From Halorubrum aethiopicum (lineage in GTDB: Archaea; Halobacteriota; Halobacteria; Halobacteriales; Haloferacaceae): a stretch of DNA of 64,000 bases. The DNA is taken from the NCBI RefSeq assembly GCF_001542905.1, contig NZ_LOAJ01000001.1, positions 2,108,001-2,172,000 on the forward strand, given 5' to 3'. Every line of letters begins with the position of its first letter. Positions within the stretch are counted from its first letter, which is position 1. Under the pieces are notes generated by a model. The model saw only the letters and a program-made list of their open reading frames with translations. It was not told the origin of the DNA and searched no databases. A program made the translations under genes and the position numbers. This document shows positions 8,621 to 17,505 of the stretch, piece by piece.

Positions 8621-9592
8621 ATGGACATCGGCGTACTGACCGTTCCGTTCGGTGGAGAATCGATCGAGGACGCGTTCGCGTACCTCTCGGGACTCGACGT
8701 CGACGCGGTCGAACTCGGCGTCGGCGGCTTCCCCGGCGAGGACCACGTCGACCGCGAGGCGTACCTCGCCGACGAGTCGAAGCGGGCGGCGCTCGCCGAC
8801 CTGCTCGACGCACACGACCTGCGCGTCTCCGCGCTGGCGACCCACAACAACCCGCTCCATCCCGACGACGAGCGCGCCGCGGAGGCGGACCGGGAACTGC
8901 GCGAGGCGATCGAGTTGGCCGACCTGCTCGGCGTCGACACCGTCACCTGCTTCTCCGGACTGCCCGCGGGCGCACCCGGCGACTCGACGCCCAACTGGAT
9001 CACGGCTCCGTGGCCGACGGAGCACGCGGAGGCCCACGAGTACCAGTGGGAGGAGGTCGCGATCCCGTACTGGAGCGATCTCGCCGAACACGCCGAACAC
9101 CACGGCGTCGACGTCGCCATCGAGATGCACCCGAACATGCTGGTGTACGAGCCGACCGGCATGCTCGCGCTCCGGGAGGCGACGAACGACCGAGTGGGCG
9201 CGAACTTCGATCCTTCCCACCTCTACTGGCAGGGGATCGACGTCACCGAGGCGATCCGCTTCCTGGGCGAGCGGGACGCGATCCACCACGTTCACGCGAA
9301 GGACACGAAGGTCTACGAGTCGAACGCCCGCGTAAAGGGCGTTCTCGACACGGCCGACTACACCGAGGAGCCGGACCGCTCGTGGCTGTTCCGCTCGATC
9401 GGGTACGGGCATGGGGAGGCCCACTGGAAGGACGTGGTCTCGACGCTCCGGATGGTCGGCTACGAGGGTGCGCTCTCGATCGAACACGAGGACTCGCTTA
9501 CCTCCCCGCGCGAGGGGTTGGAGAAGGCCGTCGACGTGCTCTCGCGGGCCGTCTTCGAGACCCAACCGGGCGACGCCTACTGGGCGGAGTGA
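8621..9592 (+). CDS. Sugar phosphate isomerase/epimerase-type TIM barrel protein (cassette A)
   Basis: A xylose-isomerase-like TIM barrel of 323 residues. Metal and substrate ligands expected of the fold are visible: HNNPLHPDDE (about residue 74), EMHPNMLVYEP (about 168), GANFDPSHLYWQ (about 195), HHVHAKDTKVYE (about 225) and ALSIEHEDSL near the C-terminus. It is the paralogue of the protein at 44727; the C-terminal halves are almost identical while the N-terminal halves differ clearly. The Gfo/Idh dehydrogenase starts 11 bases later, so both act together, probably as ketose epimerase and sugar dehydrogenase. The actual sugar is unknown. Confidence 0.85.
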   Translation: MDIGVLTVPFGGESIEDAFAYLSGLDVDAVELGVGGFPGEDHVDREAYLADESKRAALADLLDAHDLRVSALATHNNPLHPDDERAAEADRELREAIELADLLGVDTVTCFSGLPAGAPGDSTPNWITAPWPTEHAEAHEYQWEEVAIPYWSDLAEHAEHHGVDVAIEMHPNMLVYEPTGMLALREATNDRVGANFDPSHLYWQGIDVTEAIRFLGERDAIHHVHAKDTKVYESNARVKGVLDTADYTEEPDRSWLFRSIGYGHGEAHWKDVVSTLRMVGYEGALSIEHEDSLTSPREGLEKAVDVLSRAVFETQPGDAYWAE

Positions 9593-9603
9593 GAACCCGA
9601 ACG

Positions 9604-10737
9604 ATGACCGACGACCCACTGAAGATCGGCGTTCTGGGGTATCGATTCATGGGCAAAGCGCACGCGAACGCGCTGGCGCGGCTTCCGATGTTCTTCCCCG
9701 ACGCGCCCGCCATCGAGCGGCACACGCTCGTCGGGCGCGACGAGGAGGCGCTCGCGGCGGCGGCCGACCGGTTCGGCTTCGCCCACACCGAGACCGACTG
9801 GGCCGACGCCATCGAGGCGGTCGACGTCTTCTACAACCTCGGGCCGAACCACGTCCACGTCGAGCCGTCGGTCGCCGCGCTGGAGGCGGGCGTCCCCGTC
9901 CTCTGTGAGAAGCCGCTCGCGCCCACCCTCGAGGGGGCCGAACGGATGTGCGAGGCGGCCGCGGACGCCGACGTTCCCGCCGGCTGCGCGTTCAACTACC
10001 GGTTCGTCCCGGCGATCCGGCACGCGCGGGACCTGATCGCGGACGGCGAGATCGGCGAGGTCCGACACGTCCGCGGGCGGTACCTCCAGGACTGGCTCGC
10101 CGACCCCGACGCGCCCTGGGCGTGGCGGCTGGACGCCGACCTCGCCGGCTCGGGCGCGCTCGGCGATCTCGGCGCGCACTCGATCGACCTCGCGCAGTTC
10201 CTCGTCGGGGACGCCGTCGACGGGATCGACCGCGTCTCCGGTCACCTCGAGACGTTCGTCGCGGAGCGCCCCGTCCTCGACGACGACGGGGCCGTCGAGG
10301 AGTACCGCGACGTGACCGTCGACGACGCGTTCTCGGCGCAGGTCGCCTACGAGTCCGGCGCGATGGGCACCTTCGAGGCGTCGCGGTTCGCGACGGGACA
10401 CAAGAACGACCACACGATCGAGGTCCACGGATCGGCGGGCAGCCTGCGGTTCTCGCTCGAGCGGCTGAACGAACTGGAGGTGCTCCGCGAGGGGGACCGC
10501 GGCTACGAGACGGTGCTCGTCACCGACGAGTCGGATCCGTACGTCGACCGCTGGTGGCCGCCGGGCCACGTGCTCGGCTGGGAGCACACGTTCGTCCACG
10601 AGAACTACGAGTTCCTCTCCGCGGTCGCCGAGGGCGGCGAGTTCTCGCCGTCGTTCGAGGAGGGATATCGAGTCCAGCGCACCCTCGACGCGATCGAACG
10701 GTCCGACGAGCGCCGCGAGTGGGTCTCGGTGGAGTAG
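9604..10737 (+). CDS. Gfo/Idh/MocA-family sugar dehydrogenase (cassette A)
   Basis: An NAD(P)-dependent oxidoreductase of the glucose-fructose oxidoreductase/inositol dehydrogenase family, 377 residues. The N-terminal Rossmann motif is GVLGYRFMGKAHANAL, followed by VDVFYNLGPNHVHVEPS, the catalytic-lysine block CEKPLAP (about residue 103), AFNYRFVPAIRHARD, and the GSGALGDLGAHSIDLAQFL substrate-side segment with the expected Asp/His. The start at 9604 gives MTDDPLKIGVLGY. It shares most of its sequence with the dehydrogenase at 45700, strongest in the first ~50 residues. It is cotranscribed with the isomerase-like gene. Substrate unknown. Confidence 0.88.
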   Translation: MTDDPLKIGVLGYRFMGKAHANALARLPMFFPDAPAIERHTLVGRDEEALAAAADRFGFAHTETDWADAIEAVDVFYNLGPNHVHVEPSVAALEAGVPVLCEKPLAPTLEGAERMCEAAADADVPAGCAFNYRFVPAIRHARDLIADGEIGEVRHVRGRYLQDWLADPDAPWAWRLDADLAGSGALGDLGAHSIDLAQFLVGDAVDGIDRVSGHLETFVAERPVLDDDGAVEEYRDVTVDDAFSAQVAYESGAMGTFEASRFATGHKNDHTIEVHGSAGSLRFSLERLNELEVLREGDRGYETVLVTDESDPYVDRWWPPGHVLGWEHTFVHENYEFLSAVAEGGEFSPSFEEGYRVQRTLDAIERSDERREWVSVE

Positions 10738-10776
10738 CCCGCCTGCCCACCTCATCGCGGGCGGGACGAGGGCCCT

Positions 10777-11241
10777 TCACGCCGCGACCGGCGCGGCTTC
10801 CGCGCCGTTCTCCTCCGCCCACTCGTCGATCGCGGAGTCTTCCTCGGGCTCGTAGCTGCCGAGCGTCTCGCTCCGGTCGAACGCGACCGGCTCCCAGACG
10901 ACCTCCACGGTCTCGTCGCCGGTGGCGTTCGGCACCGTCACCCGGTCTCCCGGGCGGACGACGCCCTCGCCGGGCCAGCCGCCGAAGGTCACGGAGTCGT
11001 CGGGATCCTCCCCGCGGACGTACAGCTCCTCGGCCGGGATCGGATCCGGACCGACCGCGGTGACGACGAGGCTCTCGTTTTCCCGGTCGACCTCGAACTC
11101 CGCGTCCGGCGGGGCGACGCCGTCGATGAGTCCGAACACCGCCGCGCCGACGACCGCCAGCACCAACACCACGATCCCGACGAGGATCCCGGTCCCCGCC
11201 ATCGGCGCGAACCCCCGTTCGTCCTCTCGGTACCCGCTCAT
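10777..11241 (-). CDS. Type IV pilin-like membrane-anchored protein
   Basis: A 154-residue protein with an archaeal pilin-like N-terminus: a short charged leader (MSGYREDERG), then FAPMAGTGILVGIVVLVLAV, a single hydrophobic helix preceded by Arg-Gly, where a prepilin peptidase would cut. The rest is an acidic extracytoplasmic domain with beta-rich sequence (EFEVDRENESLVVTAVGPDP, VRPGDRVTVPNA). It may be a minor pilin or pilin-fold surface protein. The helix departs from the canonical haloarchaeal SPVIGVILMVAIT, so the family call is moderate. It stands alone, opposite to the YIP1 gene. Confidence 0.6.
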   Translation of the reverse strand: MSGYREDERGFAPMAGTGILVGIVVLVLAVVGAAVFGLIDGVAPPDAEFEVDRENESLVVTAVGPDPIPAEELYVRGEDPDDSVTFGGWPGEGVVRPGDRVTVPNATGDETVEVVWEPVAFDRSETLGSYEPEEDSAIDEWAEENGAEAAPVAA

Positions 11242-11362
11242 TCGTCCCTCCCTCCGCCACGGGCGGTATAAGGGTTTGCCCGCCGGCTATCAGTCGGGAT
11301 AACGGGAGAGAGCGGCGGTTCGAACCGGAACCCCGTTATCCGAGGGAGCCCTATCCGACCCC

Positions 11363-11977
11363 GTGAACTCGTGGATCGAGAACCCGGAGGGCGGGCGGGA
11401 CCGCGGTCTCCGGGCGCTGGGACGCGCGTGGGTCGAGGTGCTCGTTCGACCGCGACGCTTCTTCGCCAACGGGGTCGCTCCGGGCGACCAGGCTCCCGGG
11501 CTGACGTTCGCGGCGGCCGTCGCCGCCGTCTTCGTCACCGGATGGGTCGCGACCGAGCCGACCGTGGTGCCGGGGATCGCCGAGAGCGCGGCGCTCTCCG
11601 CGGCCGTCGTCGTGTTGCTCGTCACGGCGCTCGCGGCCCCCGTCGGACTCCACCTGACCGCCGCGCTCGCGACGGTATCGCTCGTGATCGCCAGCCTACA
11701 GATCGACGACGGGCTCTCGTTTCGCGAGCGCGGCGGCGTGAGCGAGACGGTACAGGTGGTCGCGTACGCGAGCGCGCCGATGGCGCTCGCCGGCCCGCCG
11801 ATCCCGGCCCTCCGGGTCGTCTGCGGCGGATACGCGACGCTGTTGTTGCTGTTGGGCGTCCACGCGGTCCACGGGACCTCCCCGCTCCGGACGCTGCTCG
11901 CCGGACTTCCGGCGGCGACGTTCGGGTACGGGATCGGCTACCGGGTCGTGGCCGCGGCGCGGACGCTTCTGGGCTGA
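11363..11977 (+). CDS. YIP1-family multi-spanning membrane protein
   Basis: A 204-residue integral membrane protein. The N-terminal segment WVEVLVRPRRFFANGVAPGDQAPG is typical of haloarchaeal YIP1-domain proteins, and about five hydrophobic segments follow (near residues 49-65, 73-95, 95-115, 135-160, 175-190). The start is a GTG at 11363, chosen because the N-terminus then matches the usual form. The biochemical role is unknown; eukaryotic Yip1 proteins work in vesicle traffic but archaeal members are uncharacterised. Confidence 0.7.
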   Translation: MNSWIENPEGGRDRGLRALGRAWVEVLVRPRRFFANGVAPGDQAPGLTFAAAVAAVFVTGWVATEPTVVPGIAESAALSAAVVVLLVTALAAPVGLHLTAALATVSLVIASLQIDDGLSFRERGGVSETVQVVAYASAPMALAGPPIPALRVVCGGYATLLLLLGVHAVHGTSPLRTLLAGLPAATFGYGIGYRVVAAARTLLG

Positions 11978-12042
11978 CCCGCCGACCGACTCGCGGCGTG
12001 ACGGATGTTACTCATCCGCATCCGAACGCCTTTCGACAACCG

Positions 12043-12048
12043 TTTTAG
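12043..12048 (+). promoter_or_regulatory. TATA element for the S1/OB/DHH-like gene
   Basis: TTTTAG lies 25-30 bases before the ATG at 12073, the leaderless spacing used elsewhere in this window. Confidence 0.55.
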
Positions 12049-12072
12049 GCGTGAGGCACTCGAGACACGCAA

Positions 12073-14292
12073 ATGGGATCCTGTATCATCTGTGGCGTCG
12101 ACGTGGACGGCGGCGGCCGTATCTGCCGCTCACACCAAGAGGACGTGGTCTTCGACTTCCGCGGCGACAGCCCGGACCAGCTCGTCGCGAACCGCTTCTA
12201 CCGCGGCGTCGTCGACGGCTACGCCGAGTTCGGCGTGTTCATCGACCTCGCGCCGGGAGTCACGGGACTGCTCCACCGCTCGGAGCTCGACAGGCGGCTC
12301 GACAGCCTCGAGTGGGAGCCGGGCGACGACGTGTTCGTCCAGGTGAAAGGCGTCCGTGACAACGGGAACATCGACCTCTCGTGGTCGATCCGGCAGGCCG
12401 ACCGCGAGTTCCGCGGGGCGCTCGTCCAGGACGGCGAGACCGAGTACGTGCCCGGCGAGGACGCCGACGAGGACGAAACCGCGGACGACGCCGACGAGGA
12501 GCCGGAGGCGACCCCCGACGCCGCGGGAAATGAGCGCTCCGAGGAGACCGACGCGGCCGTCGCAGCCGCCGTGTCGGGATCCTCGGGCAACTCGGACGAC
12601 TCGGACGACACCGAGGTGAACGCGGACGAGACGGCCGCGGACGAAACGACCGCCGAGGAAACGGACGCGAACGAAACGACCGCCGAGGAAACGGACGCGA
12701 ACGAAACGACTACCGAGGAGACGGAAGCGGACGAAACGGCCGCCGACGAGACGACCGTCGAGGGGAGCGACGAGGCCGACGACGCCGACGCGGAGTACGA
12801 GCGCGTCGATATCGAGACCCTTCCCGATCTCGTCGACGAGACGGTCCGGTTGGAGGGCGAGGTCGTGAGCACGCGCCAGACGGGCGGCCCGACCATCTTC
12901 GAGCTCCGCGACGCGACCGGCGTCGTCGACGCGGCCGCCTTCGTCGAGCCCGGCGTCCGAGCGTACCCCGAGGTCGAGGTCGGCGACGCGATCCGGATCG
13001 ACGGCGAGGTCGAGCGCCGCCGCGGCGACATCCAGGTGGAGACGGAGGCGCTCGCGGTGCTCGAGGGCGAGGAGGCCGAGGCGGTCCGCCGCCGGCTCGC
13101 CGAGGCGCTCACCGCGAAGGCCCGCCCTGAGGGGCTCCAGCCGCTCGCGGGCGACGAGGCCGTCGCCGAACTCGGCGAGGGACTGCTCGACGCCGCCGAG
13201 GCGGTCCGGCGGGCGGTCCTCGAGTCGCGACCCGTCGTGGTGCGTCACCCGGCCACCGCAGACGGCTACGTCGCCGGCGCGGCCGTCGAGCGCGCCGTGC
13301 TCCCGCTGATTCGCGACGAGCACGCGAAAAGCGACGCGGAGTACCACTACTTCACCCGCCGACCGACGGAGGAGCCGGTGTACGACATGGACGCGGCGAC
13401 GAACGACGTCACCCGCATGCTCCAGGACCGCGACCGGCACGACGAGAAGCTCCCGCTCTTCTTGCTCGTCGGCACCGGCTCGACCGTCGAGTCCGCCGAC
13501 GGGCTCGACCTGCTCTCCGTCTACGACGTGGAGGCGGTGGTCGTCGACGCCGCGGTCGCGGACCCCGAGACGCGCGAGCAGGTCGACACGCTCGTGTCGC
13601 CGGAGCTCGCCGACGTCGACGACGACCTCTCGACGGGCGCGCTCGCCGCCTCGCTCGCCTCGGCGATCAACGACGAGATCCGCTCCGACCTCGTCCACCT
13701 GCCCGCCGTGAGCTACTGGGCGGACGCGCCGGACCGGTACGTCGACCTCGCGCGCGACGCGGGGTACGACCGCGAGCGCATCGCGGAGCTCCGCGAGGCG
13801 GTGGCGCTCGAGGCGTACTACCAGTCGTACCAGGACAAACGCGAGCTCATCGCCGACCTGCTGTTCGAGGACGGCGGCGACCTCGCCGCGCACGTCTCCG
13901 AGCAGTTCCGCGAGAAGCTCGAGACCGAGATCGAGACCGCGAGCGCCAACGTCGTCACGGAGTCCGTCGACGGCGTCGAGTTCGCGCTGCTCGACACCGA
14001 CGAGTACACCCACCGGTTCGACTTCCCGCCGACGCCGCTGCTCCTGGACGACCTCCACCGGCGGCGCGCGAACGGCGACGCGTTCGCCACGGTCGGCATC
14101 GGCACCGACGAGCTGTACGTCCGGTCGACCGCGGACCTGTCGGTGCGGGAGGTCGCCGCCCGCGCGGACGAGATCGCCCCCGCCGCGGACGTCTCGACCG
14201 CCGGGCTCCGCGAGGGGAAGATCGGCTTCCTCTCGGGCGAGCGCGACGCCGTCGAGGACGCCGTCGTCGCCGCAATCGCCGAGCAGTTCTAG
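12073..14292 (+). CDS. RecJ-like nucleic-acid-binding protein: zinc motif, S1, OB and degenerate DHH domains
   Basis: A 739-residue protein built from nucleic-acid-binding modules. Residues 4-21 have a C-x2-C-x10-C-x2-H zinc-like motif. An S1 domain follows (about 33-105: GVVDGYAEFGVFIDLAPGVT), then a very acidic low-complexity linker (about 130-245) with a 10-residue tandem repeat, an OB fold (about 250-330: VRLEGEVVSTRQTGGPTIFE), and a C-terminal RecJ-like region from about 340. In the DHH region the expected DxDG motif appears as TADGYVAG and I see no DHH triplet (VVVDAAVADPE is in its place), so nuclease activity is probably lost. Haloarchaea have several RecJ paralogues; inactive ones can serve as replisome scaffolds, as Cdc45 does. 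That role is inference. Confidence 0.75.
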   Translation: MGSCIICGVDVDGGGRICRSHQEDVVFDFRGDSPDQLVANRFYRGVVDGYAEFGVFIDLAPGVTGLLHRSELDRRLDSLEWEPGDDVFVQVKGVRDNGNIDLSWSIRQADREFRGALVQDGETEYVPGEDADEDETADDADEEPEATPDAAGNERSEETDAAVAAAVSGSSGNSDDSDDTEVNADETAADETTAEETDANETTAEETDANETTTEETEADETAADETTVEGSDEADDADAEYERVDIETLPDLVDETVRLEGEVVSTRQTGGPTIFELRDATGVVDAAAFVEPGVRAYPEVEVGDAIRIDGEVERRRGDIQVETEALAVLEGEEAEAVRRRLAEALTAKARPEGLQPLAGDEAVAELGEGLLDAAEAVRRAVLESRPVVVRHPATADGYVAGAAVERAVLPLIRDEHAKSDAEYHYFTRRPTEEPVYDMDAATNDVTRMLQDRDRHDEKLPLFLLVGTGSTVESADGLDLLSVYDVEAVVVDAAVADPETREQVDTLVSPELADVDDDLSTGALAASLASAINDEIRSDLVHLPAVSYWADAPDRYVDLARDAGYDRERIAELREAVALEAYYQSYQDKRELIADLLFEDGGDLAAHVSEQFREKLETEIETASANVVTESVDGVEFALLDTDEYTHRFDFPPTPLLLDDLHRRRANGDAFATVGIGTDELYVRSTADLSVREVAARADEIAPAADVSTAGLREGKIGFLSGERDAVEDAVVAAIAEQF
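12631..12750 (+). repeat. 30-bp in-frame tandem repeat in the acidic linker
   Basis: Four consecutive 30-bp units encode ten-residue repeats of the pattern T-x-A-x-E-T-T-x-E-E. Units two and one share most bases; units three and four have drifted. The tract keeps the reading frame and lengthens a disordered Thr/Glu-rich linker between the S1 and OB domains, so unit number may vary between strains. Confidence 0.85.
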
Positions 14293-14333
14293 GCCGTCGC
14301 CGCCCGTCGCCGGTCCCCGTCACGCCGCCGTTT

Positions 14334-14996
14334 TCACTCCGAGGTCGCCCGCCGGAACGGACCGGGCGGCAGCCGCAGCTCGTCCAGTTCGGGGAGGTGT
14401 TTGACGTTGAAGACGACCTTCAGCTCGTCGGAGAGCGGGTAGCCGTTACACGAGAGCCGGAAGCCGCGCTCGGCGTGCTCCTCCGAGAGGATGTGGTTCG
14501 CGGGCTGGGAGAGCTCGCCCTCGGCGAGGTAGACGGCGCAGTTCGCGCACGCGCCGCCGCGACACGAGAAGGGCCAGGAGAACCCGCGGTTCTCGGCGGC
14601 CTCGAGCAGGCTCTCGTCGGGTTCGACGAGGAGGCGGCCGTGGTCGGCCGGCGCGAGGTCGGCGTCGGCCGCCCTCGCGAAGAGGTCGTCGTCGGTGAGG
14701 TCCCACCCGCGGTCGGCGATGACCTCGTAATCGAGGAACTCCACCCGGATCGAGCCGGTTCCCTCCTCTTCCGTGAGGTCGATGTCGGCGGGATCGTCGC
14801 TGTCGGTCCCGTTCGTTCCCGCGCCGTTCAGGTCGCGCTCGGAGAGTTCCCGGTACGCCCGCCTGACCAGTTGGAACTCCTCCACCGACCCGCCCGTGTC
14901 GGGATGCGCCTCCTTCACGCGCTCGCGGTAGGCCCGTTCGACGTCGGCGTCGTCCGCGTCCTCCTCGAGGTCCAACACGTCGAACGGGGAGACCAT
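14334..14996 (-). CDS. J-domain/2Fe-2S ferredoxin fusion protein
   Basis: A 220-residue protein joining two domains. Residues 3-52 form a DnaJ-type J domain (FDVLDLEEDADDADVERAYR with HPD at 31-33), which in other proteins stimulates Hsp70 ATPase. After an acidic linker (55-80), residues 83-210 form a plant-type ferredoxin with cysteines 145, 150, 153 and 183 (C-x4-C-x2-C-x29-C) binding a [2Fe-2S] cluster. The acidic insertion before the cluster loop resembles halophilic ferredoxins. The fusion suggests an electron carrier whose maturation or delivery involves DnaK, possibly in Fe-S cluster transfer; this is inference. It is convergent with the RecJ-like gene. Confidence 0.88.
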   Translation of the reverse strand: MVSPFDVLDLEEDADDADVERAYRERVKEAHPDTGGSVEEFQLVRRAYRELSERDLNGAGTNGTDSDDPADIDLTEEEGTGSIRVEFLDYEVIADRGWDLTDDDLFARAADADLAPADHGRLLVEPDESLLEAAENRGFSWPFSCRGGACANCAVYLAEGELSQPANHILSEEHAERGFRLSCNGYPLSDELKVVFNVKHLPELDELRLPPGPFRRATSE

Positions 14997-15162
14997 TCGG
15001 TGTCAGTCCTAACCGATCGAGACACATAAACGTCTCACAAGCGCCGTTCGCCGCCGGTATCCCGAGGGATATGCCTCGGGAGCGCCGCGAGCGTCGCGCC
15101 CGCCTCGAGGATCCGATCGATCGATCGTTTCATGCCCGCGGCACGGCTGGGTACGAGTACGC

Positions 15163-16332
15163 ATGCCACGCGACGATCGGATCCCCGTCACCGTCCTCAG
15201 CGGGTACCTCGGTGCCGGGAAGACGACGCTCGTGAACCACCTGTTGGAGAACCCGGGCGACCGGAGGATCGCGGTGATCTTGAACGACATGGGCGAGGTG
15301 AACGTCGACGCGGAACTCATCGCGCGCGAGAACGACGAGGAGGGCGTGATCGACCTCTCGAACGGCTGTATCTGCTGTCGGCTCCAGGACGACCTGTTGA
15401 CCGAGGCGACCGCGCTCGCGGACTCCCGCGAGTTCGACTACCTCCTCGTCGAGTCGTCGGGGATCTCCGAACCGGTGCCGGTCGCGCGGGCGTTCCTCGA
15501 GGGGACGGAGGGGTCGTCGATCGACCCGACCGACCGGTTCCGGCTGGACACGATGGTGACCGTCCTCGACACGTACGGCTTCTGGAAGGAGTTCGACGCG
15601 GGCGCGGACCTGCCCGGCGGCGCGAACGCCGGCGCTGGCGCGGACCGACCGCTCGCCGACGTGCTCGTCGAGGGGATCGAGTTCTGTGACGTCCTGCTGT
15701 TGAACAAGACCGACATGGTCCCCGACGACGTGCTGGACCGGATCGAGTCGGTGGCCGAACGGCTCGGCCCGCGCGCCGAGCGGGTCCGGACGACCTACTC
15801 CGCGGTCGACCCCGAGCGCGTGCTCGACACGGGCCGGTTCGACTTCGAGGCGGCGAAGCGCTCGGCCGGCTGGAAGCGCGCGATCGCCGAGAGCGAGGAC
15901 GCGGACGGGACCGAAGAGGAACACGGCGACGCCGACCACGGCCACGCGGACCGCGGTCACGCGCACGACCACGCCGAGGGCGCGGCCGCGGCCCACGGTG
16001 TCGACTCGTTCGTCTACCGGAACGACGACCCGTTCGCGCCGGGGGCGTTCGCGGACTGGCTCGACGACTGGGACGGCGCCGTGATCCGCGCGAAGGGGTT
16101 CGTCGCGGTCGCGGGCTCGGACGAGGTGATCGGCGTGAGCCAGGCCGGCCCGTCGGTCCAGGCCGGCCCGATCGGCGAGTGGGACCCCGACGACGACCGC
16201 CGCACGCGGCTCGTCCTCATCGGCGAGGACATGGACGAACCCCGGCTGCGGGCGGAACTCGACGACCTCACGGCCGCGGCCGGGTCTGACGAGGACGACG
16301 ACCGGACCGCCGAGGAGGTCTTCCCAATCTGA
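15163..16332 (+). CDS. CobW/COG0523-family GTPase (metallochaperone)
   Basis: A G3E GTPase of 389 residues that probably delivers zinc or another metal to target enzymes. The Walker A GYLGAGKTT is at residues 14-22, the metal-binding CICC at 69-72 (in NGCICCRL), VESSGISEPVPVA is the switch region, and LLNKTDMV gives guanine specificity. Between the GTPase and C-terminal CobW_C domains lies a His/Asp-rich loop (about residues 250-275) typical of metal-storing members. The C-terminal domain has FVYRNDDPFAPGAF and IRAKGFVAVAG. The start at 15163 gives MPRDDRIPVTVLSG. No zinc-responsive operator is recognisable. Confidence 0.9.
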   Translation: MPRDDRIPVTVLSGYLGAGKTTLVNHLLENPGDRRIAVILNDMGEVNVDAELIARENDEEGVIDLSNGCICCRLQDDLLTEATALADSREFDYLLVESSGISEPVPVARAFLEGTEGSSIDPTDRFRLDTMVTVLDTYGFWKEFDAGADLPGGANAGAGADRPLADVLVEGIEFCDVLLLNKTDMVPDDVLDRIESVAERLGPRAERVRTTYSAVDPERVLDTGRFDFEAAKRSAGWKRAIAESEDADGTEEEHGDADHGHADRGHAHDHAEGAAAAHGVDSFVYRNDDPFAPGAFADWLDDWDGAVIRAKGFVAVAGSDEVIGVSQAGPSVQAGPIGEWDPDDDRRTRLVLIGEDMDEPRLRAELDDLTAAAGSDEDDDRTAEEVFPI

Positions 16333-16354
16333 GAGCGATCGGCGTCCCTCCCGA

Positions 16355-17365
16355 TCACCACGGCCATCGGTCGAGCAGCCCGGCGTAATCGGCGATGATC
16401 CCGTCGACCCCGACCGCCGCGAGCAACCGGGCCTCGTACCACGTCTCGACCGTCCAGACGTTCACCTCACGACCCTCGGCGTGGGCGGTCTCAACGAGGT
16501 CGACGCCTCCCGTCACCTCGTCGGCGGCGAAGGGCGTTCCGCGGACCAGATCGATCGGCGGGTGGACCGCCTCGGCGTCGTGCTCGCGAGCGATCTCCAG
16601 ACCGTCCTCGACCGACCCGGACAGGATCGGCGCGACCGGGTACGACGAGACCTCGCGGCTCGCCGCCAGCGCGCCCTCGCAGAACGACGAGAGGAGGACC
16701 GCGTTGTCGTGGTCGTCGAGGATCCCCACGACGCGCTCGACGAACGGCCGCCAGACCGCGGTTCGCTCCGCCAACTCCGCTCCCGAGAGCTTCTCTCCGG
16801 ATCGCAGGTCCGTGCGCCCGGGGTTCTTCAACTCGACGTTCACCCCCACGTCGGCGGGCACCGCCGCGAGCACGTCCGCTAAGAGCGGGACCGTCTCGCC
16901 GCTTCCGAGCACCTCGGCGTCCGTGACGGTCTCCGTGTCCGTCTCCCACACGACCCCCTCGGCGTCGGTGAGCCCGAGCGCGCCGCCGGCGCGCCCCGCC
17001 AGCCGGTCGTCGTGAAAGGCGACGACGTCGCCGTCGGCGGTCGGGACGGCGTCGACCTCGACGAGGTCCGCTCGCCGGGAGTCGGGAACGTCGCGGCCAG
17101 CGGCGGCCGAGGCGGCCGCCACCGTGTTCTCGGGGTTCTCGCCGGCGAACCCGCGGTGCGCGATGAGCGTGGGGTCGGCGTCGAGGTCCGGTTCGGGCGG
17201 CTCGAAGGCGTCCGTCGGGATCCCGCCGTCGGTGTACGCGAGGCCGAGCGCGCCCGTCGCGGCGAGGCCGGCGGTCCCCGCGAGGAGGGTTCGCCGCCGC
17301 GCGCGAGGTCGCCTCGCGGTCGCGGACGATGCGTCGGCAGGCGAGTCGTCGTCGGATCGGGTCAT
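16355..17365 (-). CDS. Glycerophosphodiester phosphodiesterase, Tat-exported
   Basis: GDPD-family enzyme hydrolysing glycerophosphodiesters to glycerol phosphate and an alcohol. The catalytic motifs HRGFAGENPENT (about residue 69) and LVEVDAVPTADGDVVAFHDD (about 95) supply the general acid/base histidines and the metal-binding Glu/Asp. The N-terminus has an Arg-rich stretch with twin arginines (PRARRRTLLAGTAGLA) followed by a hydrophobic run, a Tat signal, so it acts outside the membrane. I begin at the ATG at 17365 (MTRSDDD), giving 336 residues; the upstream extension in frame has non-haloarchaeal composition. The C-terminal WTVETWYEARLLAAVGVDGI is the typical end of the barrel. Confidence 0.88.
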   Translation of the reverse strand: MTRSDDDSPADASSATARRPRARRRTLLAGTAGLAATGALGLAYTDGGIPTDAFEPPEPDLDADPTLIAHRGFAGENPENTVAAASAAAGRDVPDSRRADLVEVDAVPTADGDVVAFHDDRLAGRAGGALGLTDAEGVVWETDTETVTDAEVLGSGETVPLLADVLAAVPADVGVNVELKNPGRTDLRSGEKLSGAELAERTAVWRPFVERVVGILDDHDNAVLLSSFCEGALAASREVSSYPVAPILSGSVEDGLEIAREHDAEAVHPPIDLVRGTPFAADEVTGGVDLVETAHAEGREVNVWTVETWYEARLLAAVGVDGIIADYAGLLDRWPW

Positions 17366-17505
17366 GCGTCGTGGCTGCCGCGTCGCGGGCATAGGGTCTG
17401 CTATGAGGGCTCCGGAGGGATTCGTACCGGGACGTACCGACTCGGGCCGTGTCATCGCCGTCGCGTCGGCCGCTCGGTGCTCCGTCGCGGCCGCGAGCGT
17501 CCCGA

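Noticed and set aside
12130-14058. A 642-codon minus-strand frame antisense to the S1/OB/DHH-like gene
   Set aside because: Repetitive Val/Arg/Leu composition without any recognisable domain; mirror of the acidic coding strand.
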